A DNA stretch of 64,000 nt, taken from contig NZ_KZ679040.1 of assembly GCF_003024195.1 (NCBI RefSeq), forward strand, positions 711,164-775,163, in the 5' to 3' direction. The notes beneath the pieces are model-generated. The model was not told the origin of the DNA, did no database searches, and worked only from the letters and a program-made list of their open reading frames with translations. Of the stretch, positions 1 to 8,936 are shown piece after piece. Origin of the DNA: Streptomyces dioscori (GTDB lineage: Bacteria > Actinomycetota > Actinomycetes > Streptomycetales > Streptomycetaceae). Position 1 is the first letter of the stretch, and every line of letters begins with the position of its first letter. The translations under genes and the position numbers were made by a program.

Positions 1-355
1 CTACTCCAGTGACGGGGGTGCCACGCTCGACCGGCCGTTCCGGGTGCAGTCGACGCTGGCCGATGTGCCTGTCGTGCAGGGGAGTGTGTTGCAGGTGGCC
101 GGTCCTGCGGGGGCGCCGCTGCTGTTCTCGGGGCCGTCCGTGCCGACGGTTCGGCAGGCGATGGCTGTGTGGCGGAGTGGGGATGGTGGGGGGAGCTTCA
201 CGAAGGCGCTGACGCTGTCGGGGGAGCGGGCCGCGTATTCGGACCTGGTCCAGTTGGCTGGGGCCGGGGGGAGGGTGGGGGTGCTGTACGAGACGGGCAC
301 GACGGGACCGTACGAACGGATCGCCTTCCGGCGGGTGGACGCGGATGAGCTGTAA
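1..355 (+). CDS. Sialidase (exo-alpha-sialidase/neuraminidase), C-terminal fragment
   Basis: Only the last ~117 codons are in the window; the reading frame is open from base 2 and ends at TAA 353-355. The fragment begins with YSSDGGATLDRPF, which resembles an Asp-box (S-x-D-x-G-x-x-W/F) of the six-bladed sialidase propeller, and a second SGDGGGSF stretch follows. Beta-strand-rich segments such as GRVGVLYETGTTGPYERIAF are typical of the last blade, which carries the catalytic Tyr/Glu region in this family. The neighbour on the other strand is a DapA/NanA-type aldolase with a solute importer, which fits release and use of sialic acid. It converges on that operon across a long hairpin. The assignment rests on a short fragment plus context. 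Confidence 0.6.
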   Translation, partial: YSSDGGATLDRPFRVQSTLADVPVVQGSVLQVAGPAGAPLLFSGPSVPTVRQAMAVWRSGDGGGSFTKALTLSGERAAYSDLVQLAGAGGRVGVLYETGTTGPYERIAFRRVDADEL

Positions 356-427
356 GGCTCTTTCCTCGCCCCCGCCGCCCCTACCCATTCCCGTCCACAC
401 ATGGGGCTGCGCCCCTCGCCCCCTTTG

Positions 428-480
428 TCCTCAAACGCCGGACGGGCTGAAAACGTTTCAGCCCGTCCGGCGTTTGAGGA
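428..480. terminator. Long perfect hairpin between convergent genes
   Basis: There is a 25-bp perfect inverted repeat with a 3-nt loop (ACG): left arm 428-452, right arm 456-480, with inner stem CTGAAA/TTTCAG. It lies between the stop of the sialidase gene and the stop of the convergent aldolase gene. It has no U-tract, as is usual for Streptomyces bidirectional terminators. The core (CAAACGCCGGACGGGCTG) is of the kind that recurs between convergent genes in this genus. Confidence 0.75.
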
Positions 481-551
481 CCGGGGGTTCGGGGGCTGGC
501 CCCCGAGTCGTTGACGGGAACGGGTAGGGGCGGCGGGGGCGAGGAAAAGGG

Positions 552-1487
552 CTACAGCAAACCCGCGCCCGCCAAGAACTTCCCCACCCCTTCGATCTCC
601 TCCGCGGACAGCGGGACCTGCGGGTCCGCGACCGCCGCGCATGCGATCACCCCCCTCAACTGCAGCGCCGCTTTGAACGCGCCGAGGGCGGAGGAAGAAC
701 CCCCCATCCGCCCCCCGTCCCCCACCCGCACCATCCCGAACAGCGCACACAACCGCTCCTGTTCGGCCCGCGCCAAGGCCCATTCACCCTCCCGGCAGAG
801 CCGGTACAGCCGCACGTACCCCGCAGGGTCGACGTTCGCGAGCCCAGGCACCGCCCCGTCCGCCCCCATCGCGAGCGCGGAGTCGACGACCAGTTCGGAC
901 CCGGTCAGCACGCTGAAGCCGGTGATGGAGGAGTCCGCCCGGGCGCCCGTGACGACCGAACGGAACGCGCCTTCGTCCCCGCTGGAGTCCTTGAGCCCGG
1001 CGAGCGTCCCCTCGGCCGCCAGTTCGAGGACCAGTTCGGCGGGCAGCTTGGAGTGGACGGCGACCGGCAGGTCGTACGCGAGGACCGGCACCGGCGAACG
1101 CGCGGCGACGAGACGGTAGTGGCGGGCGATCTCCGCCGGATGGGTGCGCGTGTAGAAGGGCGCCGTCACGACCACCGCGTCGGCGCCCGCGTCCGTGACG
1201 TACCGGACGTGGTCGAGGACGCGCGGGGTCGTCATGTCGATGGCCCCGGCGAGGACGGGCACCCCGCCGGACACGTGCCCGACGACCGTCTCGACGACCA
1301 GCCGACGCTGATGGTCCGTCAAGTACGCGGCCTCGGAGGACGTTCCGAGGACGAACAAGCCGTCCACCCCGCTCTCCAGCAGGTGGTCGACCAGTCGGAC
1401 GAGTGAGGGGACGTCCACCTCGCGGTCCGGTGTCAGGGGCGTGCAGACGGGCGGTACGACACCGGTCAGCGGGGCGGGAAGGGTCAT
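552..1487 (-). CDS. Dihydrodipicolinate synthase / N-acetylneuraminate lyase family aldolase
   Basis: This 311-aa protein has the normal length for the class I (Schiff-base) DapA/NanA superfamily. Key residues are visible: Tyr138 in VLAYDLP, the Schiff-base Lys166 in LAGLKDSSG, and the GTSSE loop at 48-52 that replaces the GTTGE/GSTGE motif. The family cleaves or condenses 2-keto acids with aldehydes in the cytoplasm. With a sialidase downstream and an importer upstream, sialic acid lyase or a related sugar-acid aldolase is more likely than lysine biosynthesis. The ATG start overlaps the stop of the upstream ATPase gene (ATGA), so translation is probably coupled. Substrate cannot be fixed from sequence. 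Confidence 0.85.
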   Translation of the reverse strand: MTLPAPLTGVVPPVCTPLTPDREVDVPSLVRLVDHLLESGVDGLFVLGTSSEAAYLTDHQRRLVVETVVGHVSGGVPVLAGAIDMTTPRVLDHVRYVTDAGADAVVVTAPFYTRTHPAEIARHYRLVAARSPVPVLAYDLPVAVHSKLPAELVLELAAEGTLAGLKDSSGDEGAFRSVVTGARADSSITGFSVLTGSELVVDSALAMGADGAVPGLANVDPAGYVRLYRLCREGEWALARAEQERLCALFGMVRVGDGGRMGGSSSALGAFKAALQLRGVIACAAVADPQVPLSAEEIEGVGKFLAGAGLL

Positions 1488-2542
1488 CGAGGCTCCTTCG
1501 GGGGATCGGCCGTGGTGACCGCCTGCGCGACCAGGTCCCGGGTCGACAGGCCGTCCTCCACAGGATGGTGGCAGCGGAAGCGGTGCCCCGGCGTAGACGC
1601 GGCCGAGAAGTCCGGCATGGACTCGGCGCACACGGCGTCCGCCTTCCAGCAGCGCGTACGGAAGGGGCAGCCGCTCGGTGGGCGGGTGGCCGACGGGACG
1701 GGTCCGACGAGCGGGATCGGGTCGATGGGGTCGAGCAGGCCGGGCGTCGCCGAGAAGAGGGCGCGGGTGTACGGGTGCCGGGACCGGTCGGTCACCTCGT
1801 CGGCCGGGGACTCCTCGACGATCCGGCCGAGGTACATGGTGATGACGCGGTCGCTCATCCTCCGTACGGTCTGGATGTCGTGCGAGACGAAGACCAGGGC
1901 CAGGCCGAGCCGTTCCTTCAGGTCGAGGAGGAGGTTGAGGATCTGGGCGCGGACCGAGACGTCGAGCGCGCTCGTCGGTTCGTCGGCGACCACCAGGTCC
2001 GGGTCGAGGGCCAGCGCCCGCGCGATGGCGACCCGTTGGCGCTGACCGCCGGAGAGCTGGCCGGGGAGGCCGTCCGCGAGCGCTCTGGGGAGTCCGACCA
2101 GGGACATCAACTCGCGTACGCGGTCCTCGCGTTGTGCGGCCGTTCCCCGCTTGTGCACGTCCAGCGGGTCGCGCAGGATCTGCCGTACCGTCAGTCGGCG
2201 GTTCAGGGCCGTCGACGGGTCCTGGAAGATCATGCCGGTGCCCGCGCCCACCGTCGTCCGGCGCAGCGCCGGGGCCATCGTCCACAGGTCGCCGCCCCGC
2301 AGGCACACCGTGCCGGAGGTCGGCCTCTGCACTCCCACCAGGACCTTCGCGAGGGTCGATTTGCCGCAGCCGGACTCGCCGACGACGCCGACCGTCTCGC
2401 CGGGCGCGATGGTGAGGCCGGCGCCGGTGAGGGCGTACACCCGGTCGCGGGAGAACAGGCCGCCGGTGCGCGCCTTGTGGACGACGTGCACGTCGTCCAG
2501 TTCCACGAGGGGGCCTGTGGCAGAGCTTGCAGGTCCGCTCAT
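1484..2542 (-). CDS. Oligopeptide/dipeptide-type ABC transporter ATP-binding protein (OppF/DppF-like)
   Basis: This 352-aa ATPase powers uptake with the fused permease-ATPase encoded upstream. Walker A is GESGCGKS (55-62), the Q-loop is in MIFQDP, the signature LSGGQ is at 163-167, Walker B/D-loop is DEPTSALD (from 187), and the switch His is in FVSHD (about 221). The C-terminal oligopeptide-transporter extension with paired Cys (CPFRTRCW, then RCHHP) is present. The ATG start lies 1 nt after the stop of the upstream gene and the stop overlaps the aldolase start, so it is an internal gene of a five-gene operon. Opp-type systems also import sugars and sialic acid derivatives, so the substrate is inferred from neighbours. 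Confidence 0.9.
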   Translation of the reverse strand: MSGPASSATGPLVELDDVHVVHKARTGGLFSRDRVYALTGAGLTIAPGETVGVVGESGCGKSTLAKVLVGVQRPTSGTVCLRGGDLWTMAPALRRTTVGAGTGMIFQDPSTALNRRLTVRQILRDPLDVHKRGTAAQREDRVRELMSLVGLPRALADGLPGQLSGGQRQRVAIARALALDPDLVVADEPTSALDVSVRAQILNLLLDLKERLGLALVFVSHDIQTVRRMSDRVITMYLGRIVEESPADEVTDRSRHPYTRALFSATPGLLDPIDPIPLVGPVPSATRPPSGCPFRTRCWKADAVCAESMPDFSAASTPGHRFRCHHPVEDGLSTRDLVAQAVTTADPPKEPR

Positions 2543-2543
2543 G

Positions 2544-4580
2544 TCACGGCCTCGCTTCCGTCGGCCCGGCCGGTGCAGCGGGCGTGGTCGTGGGCGTAAT
2601 CGTGGGCGTGGTCGGCAGGGGGATCGCCGGGTGATGGCAGGCGACCTCGTGGCGGCCGGTCGGGCCCGCCAGCCGGGGGGCGTCCGTCCGGCACACCTCC
2701 GTCGCCATCGGGCAGCGGTCGGCGAAACGGCAGCCCGCCGGGAAGTCCGCCGGGGACGGCACGACCCCCTTGATCTGCGTCATCCGTTCGGCCGCCGACT
2801 CCAGCGACAGGACGCTGCCGAGGAGGCCGCGCGTGTAGTGGTGGGAAGGCGACTCCACGAGGTCCGCCGTCACGCCCGACTCGACGATCTGGCCGCCGTA
2901 CATCACGACCACCCGGTCGGTGACGTCCGCGACGAGCGCCAGGTCGTGCGAGACGAGGACGAGCGCGAAGTCCAGCTCGGTACGCAGCCTCAGCAGCAGC
3001 TCTATGATCTGCGCCTGCACGGTGACGTCGAGGGCGGTCGTCGGTTCGTCGGCGACGATCAGTCTGGGGTCGCGGGACAGGGCCATCGCGATGAGTACGC
3101 GCTGGCGCTGGCCGCCGGACAGTTCGTGCGGGTAGCTGCGCAGGGTGCGCTCGGGGTCGAGGCCGACCAGTTCGAGGAGTTCGGTGCCGGTGCGGGTGCC
3201 GCCCCTTCTGGTCACCTGTTTGAGTTGGGCGCGGACCGTCATCGCCGGGTTCAGCGACGACAGGGCGTCCTGGTAGATCATCGCCATCTCGTGGCCGAGG
3301 AGTTTGCGCCGGACGCTCATCGGTTCGCCGACGAGCTGCCGCTGGTTGAACCGCACGTGGCCGCGGACCCGGGCGCCCTTCGGCTCCAGGCCCATCACCG
3401 TGAGCGCGGTCAGCGACTTGCCGCAGCCGGACTCGCCGACCAGGCCCAGGACTTCACCGGGCTGTACGTCGAAGCTGATGCCGTCGACGATGTCCACACC
3501 GCCGTGGCGGGCATCGAAACCGATGGCCAGGTTCTCGACGCTCAGCACCGGCTGCTGTCCCTGGGGGAGGGGGCGGGCCCGGCCGCGCAGCCGCTGGGCC
3601 GCCTCGGTCAGGCCGGGCAGTTCGAGGACCTTCCCGCTGCCGGGTTCCGGCGTCTCCAGGCGGTCCTCCGCCTCCCGTGCGGGCACATCGCGGGCCGCGG
3701 GGGCCGCCCACGCGTCCGAGACGCCTTCGGAGAGGATGTTCAGGGAGAGCACGGTGACCAGCATCAGCAGGCCCGGGAACACGGTCGCCCACCAGCCGCC
3801 GGTCAGCACCATGTTCTTGCCGTCCGCGATGACACTGCCCCAGGACGGGTCGGGCGGCCGGACACCCGCGCCGATGAAGGACAGCGACGCCTCGAAGACG
3901 ATCGCCTCGGCGACCTGCACCGTGCAGAAGACCAGGACCGGGGCGGCGCAGTTGACGGCCACGTGCCGCCACACGATGTGCGGGGTGCGCGCTCCGATGA
4001 CCCGCTCGGCGGTCACGTAGTCCTCGCCGTACTGAGCCATCACGTTGGCCCGTACCACCCGGGCCATCGGGGGCATGTACAGGAACGCGATCGCGCCGAT
4101 GAGGATCGGGATGCCGCCGCCGAACACCGCGACGAAGACGGCCGCGAGCGCGATGCCCGGGAACGCCATGACGATGTCCAGGCCGCGCATCAGCGTCTCG
4201 TCGACCGCCTTGCGGGAGGTCGCAGCGATCGCGCCGACGACCGCGCCCACGACCAGGGCGAGCGCGGTCGCGCCGAGGCCGATGGCGAGGGACCAGCGGG
4301 CCCCGTACATCAGCCGGCTGAGGATGTCCCGGCCCAGGCTGTCCTGCCCCATCCAGTGCTCGCCGGACGGGGCGCCCTCGCCGTTCCCGTCGTCGACCAG
4401 CGGGAACTGTTCGAGCGGGTCGTGCGGGGCGATGAGCGGGGCCAGCAGGGCGGTGAGGACGACGACCCCGATGACGACGACGGCGATCCGGGAGATCAGG
4501 GGCAGCCGGGTGAACCCCCTGAGGCGCAGGCCGGGCAGGGAGAGCGCGTCGGTGAGCCGCTTCCGGTACATCAGCATCAT
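2544..4580 (-). CDS. Fused ABC permease-ATPase (DppC-DppD type)
   Basis: This 678-aa protein joins two subunits that are usually separate. Residues ~1-290 are a DppC-like permease: a first membrane helix at ~33-50, then a BPD transport domain at ~95-290 with the EAA-like segment around [15 protein letters not shown] linker rich in Pro and charge runs ~295-345. Residues ~345-650 are a DppD-like ATPase: Walker A GESGCGKS (382-389), LSGGQ (487-491), DEPTTALD (from 511), H-loop SHD (544-546), and the Cys-rich C-terminal domain (C617, C623, C630, C648). The tail is low-complexity Thr/Pro. The start overlaps the stop of the permease gene upstream (ATGA). The fusion is in frame with no sign of error. 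Confidence 0.9.
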   Translation of the reverse strand: MMLMYRKRLTDALSLPGLRLRGFTRLPLISRIAVVVIGVVVLTALLAPLIAPHDPLEQFPLVDDGNGEGAPSGEHWMGQDSLGRDILSRLMYGARWSLAIGLGATALALVVGAVVGAIAATSRKAVDETLMRGLDIVMAFPGIALAAVFVAVFGGGIPILIGAIAFLYMPPMARVVRANVMAQYGEDYVTAERVIGARTPHIVWRHVAVNCAAPVLVFCTVQVAEAIVFEASLSFIGAGVRPPDPSWGSVIADGKNMVLTGGWWATVFPGLLMLVTVLSLNILSEGVSDAWAAPAARDVPAREAEDRLETPEPGSGKVLELPGLTEAAQRLRGRARPLPQGQQPVLSVENLAIGFDARHGGVDIVDGISFDVQPGEVLGLVGESGCGKSLTALTVMGLEPKGARVRGHVRFNQRQLVGEPMSVRRKLLGHEMAMIYQDALSSLNPAMTVRAQLKQVTRRGGTRTGTELLELVGLDPERTLRSYPHELSGGQRQRVLIAMALSRDPRLIVADEPTTALDVTVQAQIIELLLRLRTELDFALVLVSHDLALVADVTDRVVVMYGGQIVESGVTADLVESPSHHYTRGLLGSVLSLESAAERMTQIKGVVPSPADFPAGCRFADRCPMATEVCRTDAPRLAGPTGRHEVACHHPAIPLPTTPTITPTTTPAAPAGPTEARP

Positions 4581-5539
4581 GCCTCGGCACTCCTCAGGCG
4601 CGGGTTGACCAGCAGATAGAGGATGTCGATGACGAGGTTCACGACGACGAACCCGAAGGCGATCGTGAGGACGCCGCCCTGCACGACGGCCGGATCACCG
4701 TTCTTCACGGCGTCGATCATGAGCTTTCCCATCCCCGGCAGGTTGAAGATCGTCTCGATGACGACCGCCCCGCCGAGCAGATAGCCGACGCGCAGACCGA
4801 GCACGGTCAGCGGGTTCATCAGGGCGTTGCGCAGGACGTTCCGGCCGACCACGACCACCGGGGGCAGCCCGCTGCCGATCGCGGTCCGTACGTAGTCCCG
4901 GTCCAGCTCCTCCACGACAGCCGTGCGGACGATCCGGGTGAGCTGGGCGGCGACCGGCAGGGACAGGGCCAGCGCGGGCAGGGTCATGGTCTTCAGCCAG
5001 CCGGTGAACGAGTCGGCCGGATTGACGTATCCGCTGGTCGGGAACCAGCCCGCGTCCACGGCGAGGTACTGGATCATCAGCAGCGCCAGCCAGAAGCCGG
5101 GCGCCGCGACCCCGGTGAGCGAGACGACCCTGATCAGCTGGTCGGGGAAGCGGTCCCGGTAGATGGCGGCGGTGACCCCGCCGAGCAGCGCCAGCACCAC
5201 CGCGATGCCCAGGCCCAGGAAGGTCAGCTGCATGGTGAGCGGCAGCGCGGTGGTGACCTGCTCGACGACGGGCGCCCTGGTCAGCGCGCTGACCCCCATG
5301 TCGCCGCGGAGCAGATCCCCGACGAAGTCGACGTACCGCACGAGGAACGGGTCCAGCAGTCCGTTGCGCTCCCGGAAGTCGTGCAGCTGCTGCTCGGTCG
5401 GGTTCGCGCCCTGGAAGTACGCGGACGCCGGATCACTGTCCGAGAACCGCATCACGACGAACACGAACATGACGATCCCGAGCATCAACGGAACAAGCAG
5501 AATGATCCGCCGGATCAGAATCCGAACGACCGCAACCAA
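4577..5539 (-). CDS. ABC transporter permease (DppB/OppB-like)
   Basis: This 320-aa membrane subunit starts with the classic DppB N-terminus (IRRIILLVPLMLGIVMFVFV), followed by a periplasmic-type loop and five further helices. The coupling EAA loop lies around DRDYVRTAIGSGLPP. Translation most likely begins at TTG 5537-5539: there is no ATG or GTG between it and the in-frame TAA upstream, and GAGAGG sits about 9 nt before it. It heads the membrane part of the operon, ~140 nt after the solute-binding protein gene, with one palindromic repeat copy in between. Confidence 0.88.
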   Translation of the reverse strand: MVAVVRILIRRIILLVPLMLGIVMFVFVVMRFSDSDPASAYFQGANPTEQQLHDFRERNGLLDPFLVRYVDFVGDLLRGDMGVSALTRAPVVEQVTTALPLTMQLTFLGLGIAVVLALLGGVTAAIYRDRFPDQLIRVVSLTGVAAPGFWLALLMIQYLAVDAGWFPTSGYVNPADSFTGWLKTMTLPALALSLPVAAQLTRIVRTAVVEELDRDYVRTAIGSGLPPVVVVGRNVLRNALMNPLTVLGLRVGYLLGGAVVIETIFNLPGMGKLMIDAVKNGDPAVVQGGVLTIAFGFVVVNLVIDILYLLVNPRLRSAEA

Positions 5540-5615
5540 GACTCTGCCTCTCGTCGGCCTTTAACTGGCTGCCCCTGCACATTTGCCTGATGCGCAAGCG
5601 GTCCTGCTTTTCGGC

Positions 5616-5650
5616 TTTTAGGGGCGCGGGGAACTGCGCGACCAGCCACA
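5616..5650. repeat. Single dispersed palindromic element between SBP and permease genes
   Basis: AGGGGCGCGGGGAACTGCGC plus the CGACCAGCC flank lies in the 137-nt gap. Placed inside an operon, it could reduce downstream expression relative to the binding protein, as stem-loops often do in ABC operons. Confidence 0.7.
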
Positions 5651-5676
5651 GCGGACCCGCAGACTCCACACAACCC

Positions 5677-7305
5677 CTAGACCCACTTCGCCTGGAGCAC
5701 ATTTATCCCCGGATAAGGCTGAGCACGGATTCCCGTGAGCTCACCAGAATCCCACGCGGTCATCAACTCGTTGTGCACCACGGGATAGATCACCGCATTC
5801 TCGGCAACGACATCGATGTAATCCTGAGTCATCGCTTTCTTCTTCTCGGCCTCCGGCTCCCTGGTGGCCGCATCCATCTTCCTGAAGAGATCCTTGGCCA
5901 CAGAACTCCCCTCCCACCGCGCATACCGCATCCACGTGTTCCCGGGCCCGTAGTTGTAATGCATGATCAGATCCGCGTCGAGCCCGAACTGATTCGGATT
6001 GGACGCGGCGGCGACGACCTGGAAGTCCTTCTTCTGGTCGAGCTTCGTGAAGAGCGCCGCCGTCTCCTGGGGTTCGAGCGTCGTCTCGACCCCGATCGCG
6101 TCCCAGGACGCCTTGACGGTCGGCAGACAGTCCACGATCCAGCTCACGTTGACCGCCATCAGCGTGACCTTCAGCCCGCTGACCCCGGCGGCCTTCAGGA
6201 GCGCCTTCGCCTTGGCCGGGTCGTAGTCGTAGACGGGCTTCGCCCTGCGGTAGGTCGGATTTCCCTCGTTGAGGAACGAGGAGGCCGCCTTTCCGTGCCC
6301 CCGCAGCGCGGCCCGGATCATCTTCTCCTTGTCGATCGCGTAATGCAGTGCCTGCCGCACGCGTACGTCGTCGAAGGGTTTGTGGGCGGTGTTGAAGAGG
6401 AGGAACAGGTGGTTCATTCCCGCCCCGCCCTCCACTTTCAGACCGTCCTTCTCCAGCTGGGAGATATTGGCGTACGGGATGTTGTCCGAGATCTGCGCTC
6501 CCGCGCTCGAACCGGAGATCTTCGCCACCCGTGGCGCGGCGTCCACTATCGTCAGCCAGTTCATCTTCTTGAACGCGGCTTTTCGCGGCCCGTTGTAGTC
6601 GGCGAACGCGGCGAAGGTGGTGTTGGACTTCGGGTGGTGGGCGGTCTGCCGGTACGGGCCGGAGCCGACCGCCTTTCCCGTCATCGCCTCGTCCAGCGCA
6701 CCCGATTTACCGAACACGTGCTTCGGCATGATCTTCGCGAGCGTGAGCCGCTGCGCCCCGTCCGGGAACGGGAATTCGAGGATCAGCTCCACCGACGTGT
6801 CGTCGACCTTCTTGACCTCCTTGAGCCAGGACGCGAAGAAGTTCTTGGCGAGGGTCGTCGTCTTCGGGTCCAGTACGCGGTCGTAGGTGAAGACCACGTC
6901 GTCGGCGGTGACGGGCTGCCCGTCGTGCCACTTCGCACCCTCCCGCAGCGTGAACTTCCAGGTGGTCGCCCGGAGGTCCGCCGGAAGGGCGGTCGCCAGC
7001 GCCGCGTACGGCTCACGGCTGATCGGGTCGGTGTCGAGCAGCCCCTCGTAGATGTGGTGGTTGCCGGCCATCGCGAAGGCCGAGGCGGTCATCAGCGGGT
7101 CCCAGCTCTGGTCGTTCCCGTAGCCGATCACCGCGGTGAGCGTCCGGTCGGCGCCCTCGCCCTCGCCGCCCGTCTCGTTGGTGGACTCCGGGCCCGAGGA
7201 GCAGGCGGAGAGCGTGGAGGTGATCGTGGCGGCGGCGCCGAGCGCGCCGGTGTACTTCAGGAACGACCGGCGGTGCAGCGCCGGTGCGGGGGTCGCGTCG
7301 CGCAC
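5677..7305 (-). CDS. Extracellular solute-binding protein, family 5 (Opp/Dpp type), lipoprotein
   Basis: This 542-aa SBP captures the substrate outside the membrane for the permeases encoded downstream. The N-terminus combines a twin-arginine motif (HRRSFLK, Arg12-13) with a hydrophobic stretch and a lipobox ending LSAC (Cys35), so it is a Tat-exported lipoprotein. Family-5 landmarks are present: the WKFTLREGAKWHDGQPVTADDVVFTYDR region (shown here only as WHDGQPVTADDVVF) and VRQALHYAIDKEKMI. Start is GTG 7303-7305 with GGAGG 6 nt upstream. It is divergent from the GntR-type regulator. Family 5 binds peptides, but also nickel, opines and sugars. Confidence 0.9.
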   Translation of the reverse strand: MRDATPAPALHRRSFLKYTGALGAAATITSTLSACSSGPESTNETGGEGEGADRTLTAVIGYGNDQSWDPLMTASAFAMAGNHHIYEGLLDTDPISREPYAALATALPADLRATTWKFTLREGAKWHDGQPVTADDVVFTYDRVLDPKTTTLAKNFFASWLKEVKKVDDTSVELILEFPFPDGAQRLTLAKIMPKHVFGKSGALDEAMTGKAVGSGPYRQTAHHPKSNTTFAAFADYNGPRKAAFKKMNWLTIVDAAPRVAKISGSSAGAQISDNIPYANISQLEKDGLKVEGGAGMNHLFLLFNTAHKPFDDVRVRQALHYAIDKEKMIRAALRGHGKAASSFLNEGNPTYRRAKPVYDYDPAKAKALLKAAGVSGLKVTLMAVNVSWIVDCLPTVKASWDAIGVETTLEPQETAALFTKLDQKKDFQVVAAASNPNQFGLDADLIMHYNYGPGNTWMRYARWEGSSVAKDLFRKMDAATREPEAEKKKAMTQDYIDVVAENAVIYPVVHNELMTAWDSGELTGIRAQPYPGINVLQAKWV

Positions 7306-7452
7306 GGTTCCTCCAGCAAGGAGTGGGAGATACGACGTCCTACGTCATAGGTGCAGCGTGACGATAAGAGGGGGCGTGGGGGCGGTCAAGGGAACGCGCA
7401 CGAATGCCGTTTCTGCCAGAGGCGCAACCAATGCCGGTTTGGCGCAAGCGGA

Positions 7453-7481
7453 GTTGACGGATGGTCAACCCTGGATTGACG
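7453..7481. promoter_or_regulatory. Candidate GntR-type operator (TTGAC half-sites)
   Basis: The perfect inverted repeat GTTGAC (7453-7458), N5, GTCAAC (7464-7469) is followed by a third half-site TTGACG at 7476-7481. It sits in the 231-nt gap between the divergent SBP operon and the GntR-type gene. Spacing and symmetry fit a FadR-type dimer site. The link to the adjacent regulator is inference. Confidence 0.45.
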
Positions 7482-7536
7482 TGGATCCTGTCCGGAGGTG
7501 GGACGTGGGATGTCCCTGCCGCGTACGATGCGGCGC

Positions 7537-8307
7537 ATGTCCGAGCGGCGCGCATCCGACGACTCCAGGAACTCCCTCCCCCCGGCGCGCTCCACCCGCG
7601 AACGGCACGTGAGCAGCCAGATCCAGCGAGAGGTCACCCAGCTGATCCTCGACCGCAGACTCCGGGCCGGTGCGCCCCTGCCCACCGAGACCGAGCTGAT
7701 GGAGTCGCTCGGCGTCAGCCGCAACTCCGTGCGCGAGGCGCTGAAGGCCCTCCAGGCCCTCGACATCGTCGAGATCAGACACGGTTACGGCACCTACGTC
7801 GGCCAGGCCTCGCTCACCCCGTTCGTCGACGGCCTCACCTTCCGCACCCTGGCCCGGCAGGGCGACGACACCGACGACACCGAGGCGTTGGCCGAGATAC
7901 TCCAGGTCAGGGAAGTCCTGGAGGAGGGGCTGATGCGGCGGGTCGCGGGGGAACTGTCGGACGGCGAACTGGCACGCCTCGAAGCGGTGGTGGACCGGAT
8001 GGAGGAGGCGGGCCTCGCCGGACGCCCCTTTCCCGAACTCGACCGCGAGTTCCACGAATTGCTGTACGCGCCCCTCGGGAACGCTCTGGTGCCGCAGCTG
8101 TTGGGCGCCTTCTGGACCGTCTTCCGACGGGTCTCCGGCGTCCGGGGCTGGACGGACGATCCGGCGCCCGCGGTCACCGTCCGCCGCCACCGTGACATAG
8201 TCGTCGCCCTGCGGGCGCACGACGTGGAGGGGGCGCAGCGAGCGATGGCGGACCATTTCCGGGGTATCGAGGCAAGGGCCGCCCAGGAGTCGAGGGGCGT
8301 CGGATGA
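7537..8307 (+). CDS. GntR-family transcriptional regulator (FadR subfamily)
   Basis: This 256-aa regulator has an N-terminal winged helix (about residues 25-90: IQREVTQLILDRRLRAG, then GVSRNSVREALKALQALDIVEIRHGYGTYV) and an all-helical FCD domain (about 110-250) with the metal- or ligand-binding His/Asp pattern (REFHELLY and VRRHRDIV...MADHF). It faces away from the transporter operon and probably represses it until the substrate or an intermediate binds. I chose ATG 7537 because homologues begin with a short polar tail. An earlier in-frame GTG at 7498 adds 13 residues. TACGAT at 7524-7529 could be a -10 for a near-leaderless mRNA. Its stop overlaps the next start (ATGA). Confidence 0.88.
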   Translation: MSERRASDDSRNSLPPARSTRERHVSSQIQREVTQLILDRRLRAGAPLPTETELMESLGVSRNSVREALKALQALDIVEIRHGYGTYVGQASLTPFVDGLTFRTLARQGDDTDDTEALAEILQVREVLEEGLMRRVAGELSDGELARLEAVVDRMEEAGLAGRPFPELDREFHELLYAPLGNALVPQLLGAFWTVFRRVSGVRGWTDDPAPAVTVRRHRDIVVALRAHDVEGAQRAMADHFRGIEARAAQESRGVG

Positions 8308-8750
8308 GCGTGAGTTGGGACGAGGAAACTCCCGGAGTACTGCGGCTGCCGTCCGGGCGGGCGGTACGGGGACGGGGGCTGCGTAACGCACTCGACCCGG
8401 CACTCGTCCACCCGACGTACGGGGTCTACCTGCTCGGCAAGGAGCCGTCCGCGCTCGCCGAACTCACGTGGGAGACGCGGTGGTTGCGGTGGCCGGACTT
8501 CCGGCTGCCGGCGGACCGGGCAGAGGCGCGGAAGGTGCTGACGGACATCTGGGAGCGGGCCGCGGATCCCGCCCAGCGCGTCGAGATCGCCTGCGGGGGC
8601 GGCCGGGGCCGGACGGGTACGGCCCTGGCCTGTCTCGCGGTCCTCGACGGCGTGCCGCCCGAGGAGGCCGTGCGGTTCGTACGACGGAACTACGACCGCC
8701 ACGCCGTGGAGACTCCGTGGCAGCGAAGGTACGTACGCACGTTCGGGTGA
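8304..8750 (+). CDS. Protein-tyrosine-phosphatase-like protein
   Basis: This 148-aa cytoplasmic protein has the CX5R signature of Cys-based phosphatases: Cys97 to Arg103 in ACGGGRGRTGTAL. An upstream WPD loop (WPDF, Asp65) would supply the general acid. The helix after the P-loop (ALACLAVL) and the basic C-terminal helix (VRFVRRNYDRHA) fit small dual-specificity-like enzymes. The usual His before the catalytic Cys is Ala. It overlaps the regulator gene by 4 nt, so the two are co-translated. Substrate is unknown; protein phosphotyrosine, phosphosugar or phosphoinositide are all possible. Confidence 0.75.
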   Translation: MSVSWDEETPGVLRLPSGRAVRGRGLRNALDPALVHPTYGVYLLGKEPSALAELTWETRWLRWPDFRLPADRAEARKVLTDIWERAADPAQRVEIACGGGRGRTGTALACLAVLDGVPPEEAVRFVRRNYDRHAVETPWQRRYVRTFG

Positions 8751-8936
8751 GTGGGGGCGCCGCGCGCCACTGCTTGCTGCCCGAACGCCTGTCGGCCCGC
8801 TGAAAATCCCCGGTAGTAAAACATTTTCTTTGGGTGGCGTGGAGTCTGAATTATGAATTCTGTGGCAATGCTTTTGGTGGCTTTATGCTCACTCCTTTGC
8901 CGCGCACCCGAATAGGGGTTGCCGCGTTAGCGACGT

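Noticed and set aside
2151-4619. Long plus-strand frame (822 codons) opposite the fused transporter gene
   Set aside because: Shadow frame; low-complexity His/Arg/Gly protein, while the opposite strand encodes a complete ABC protein.
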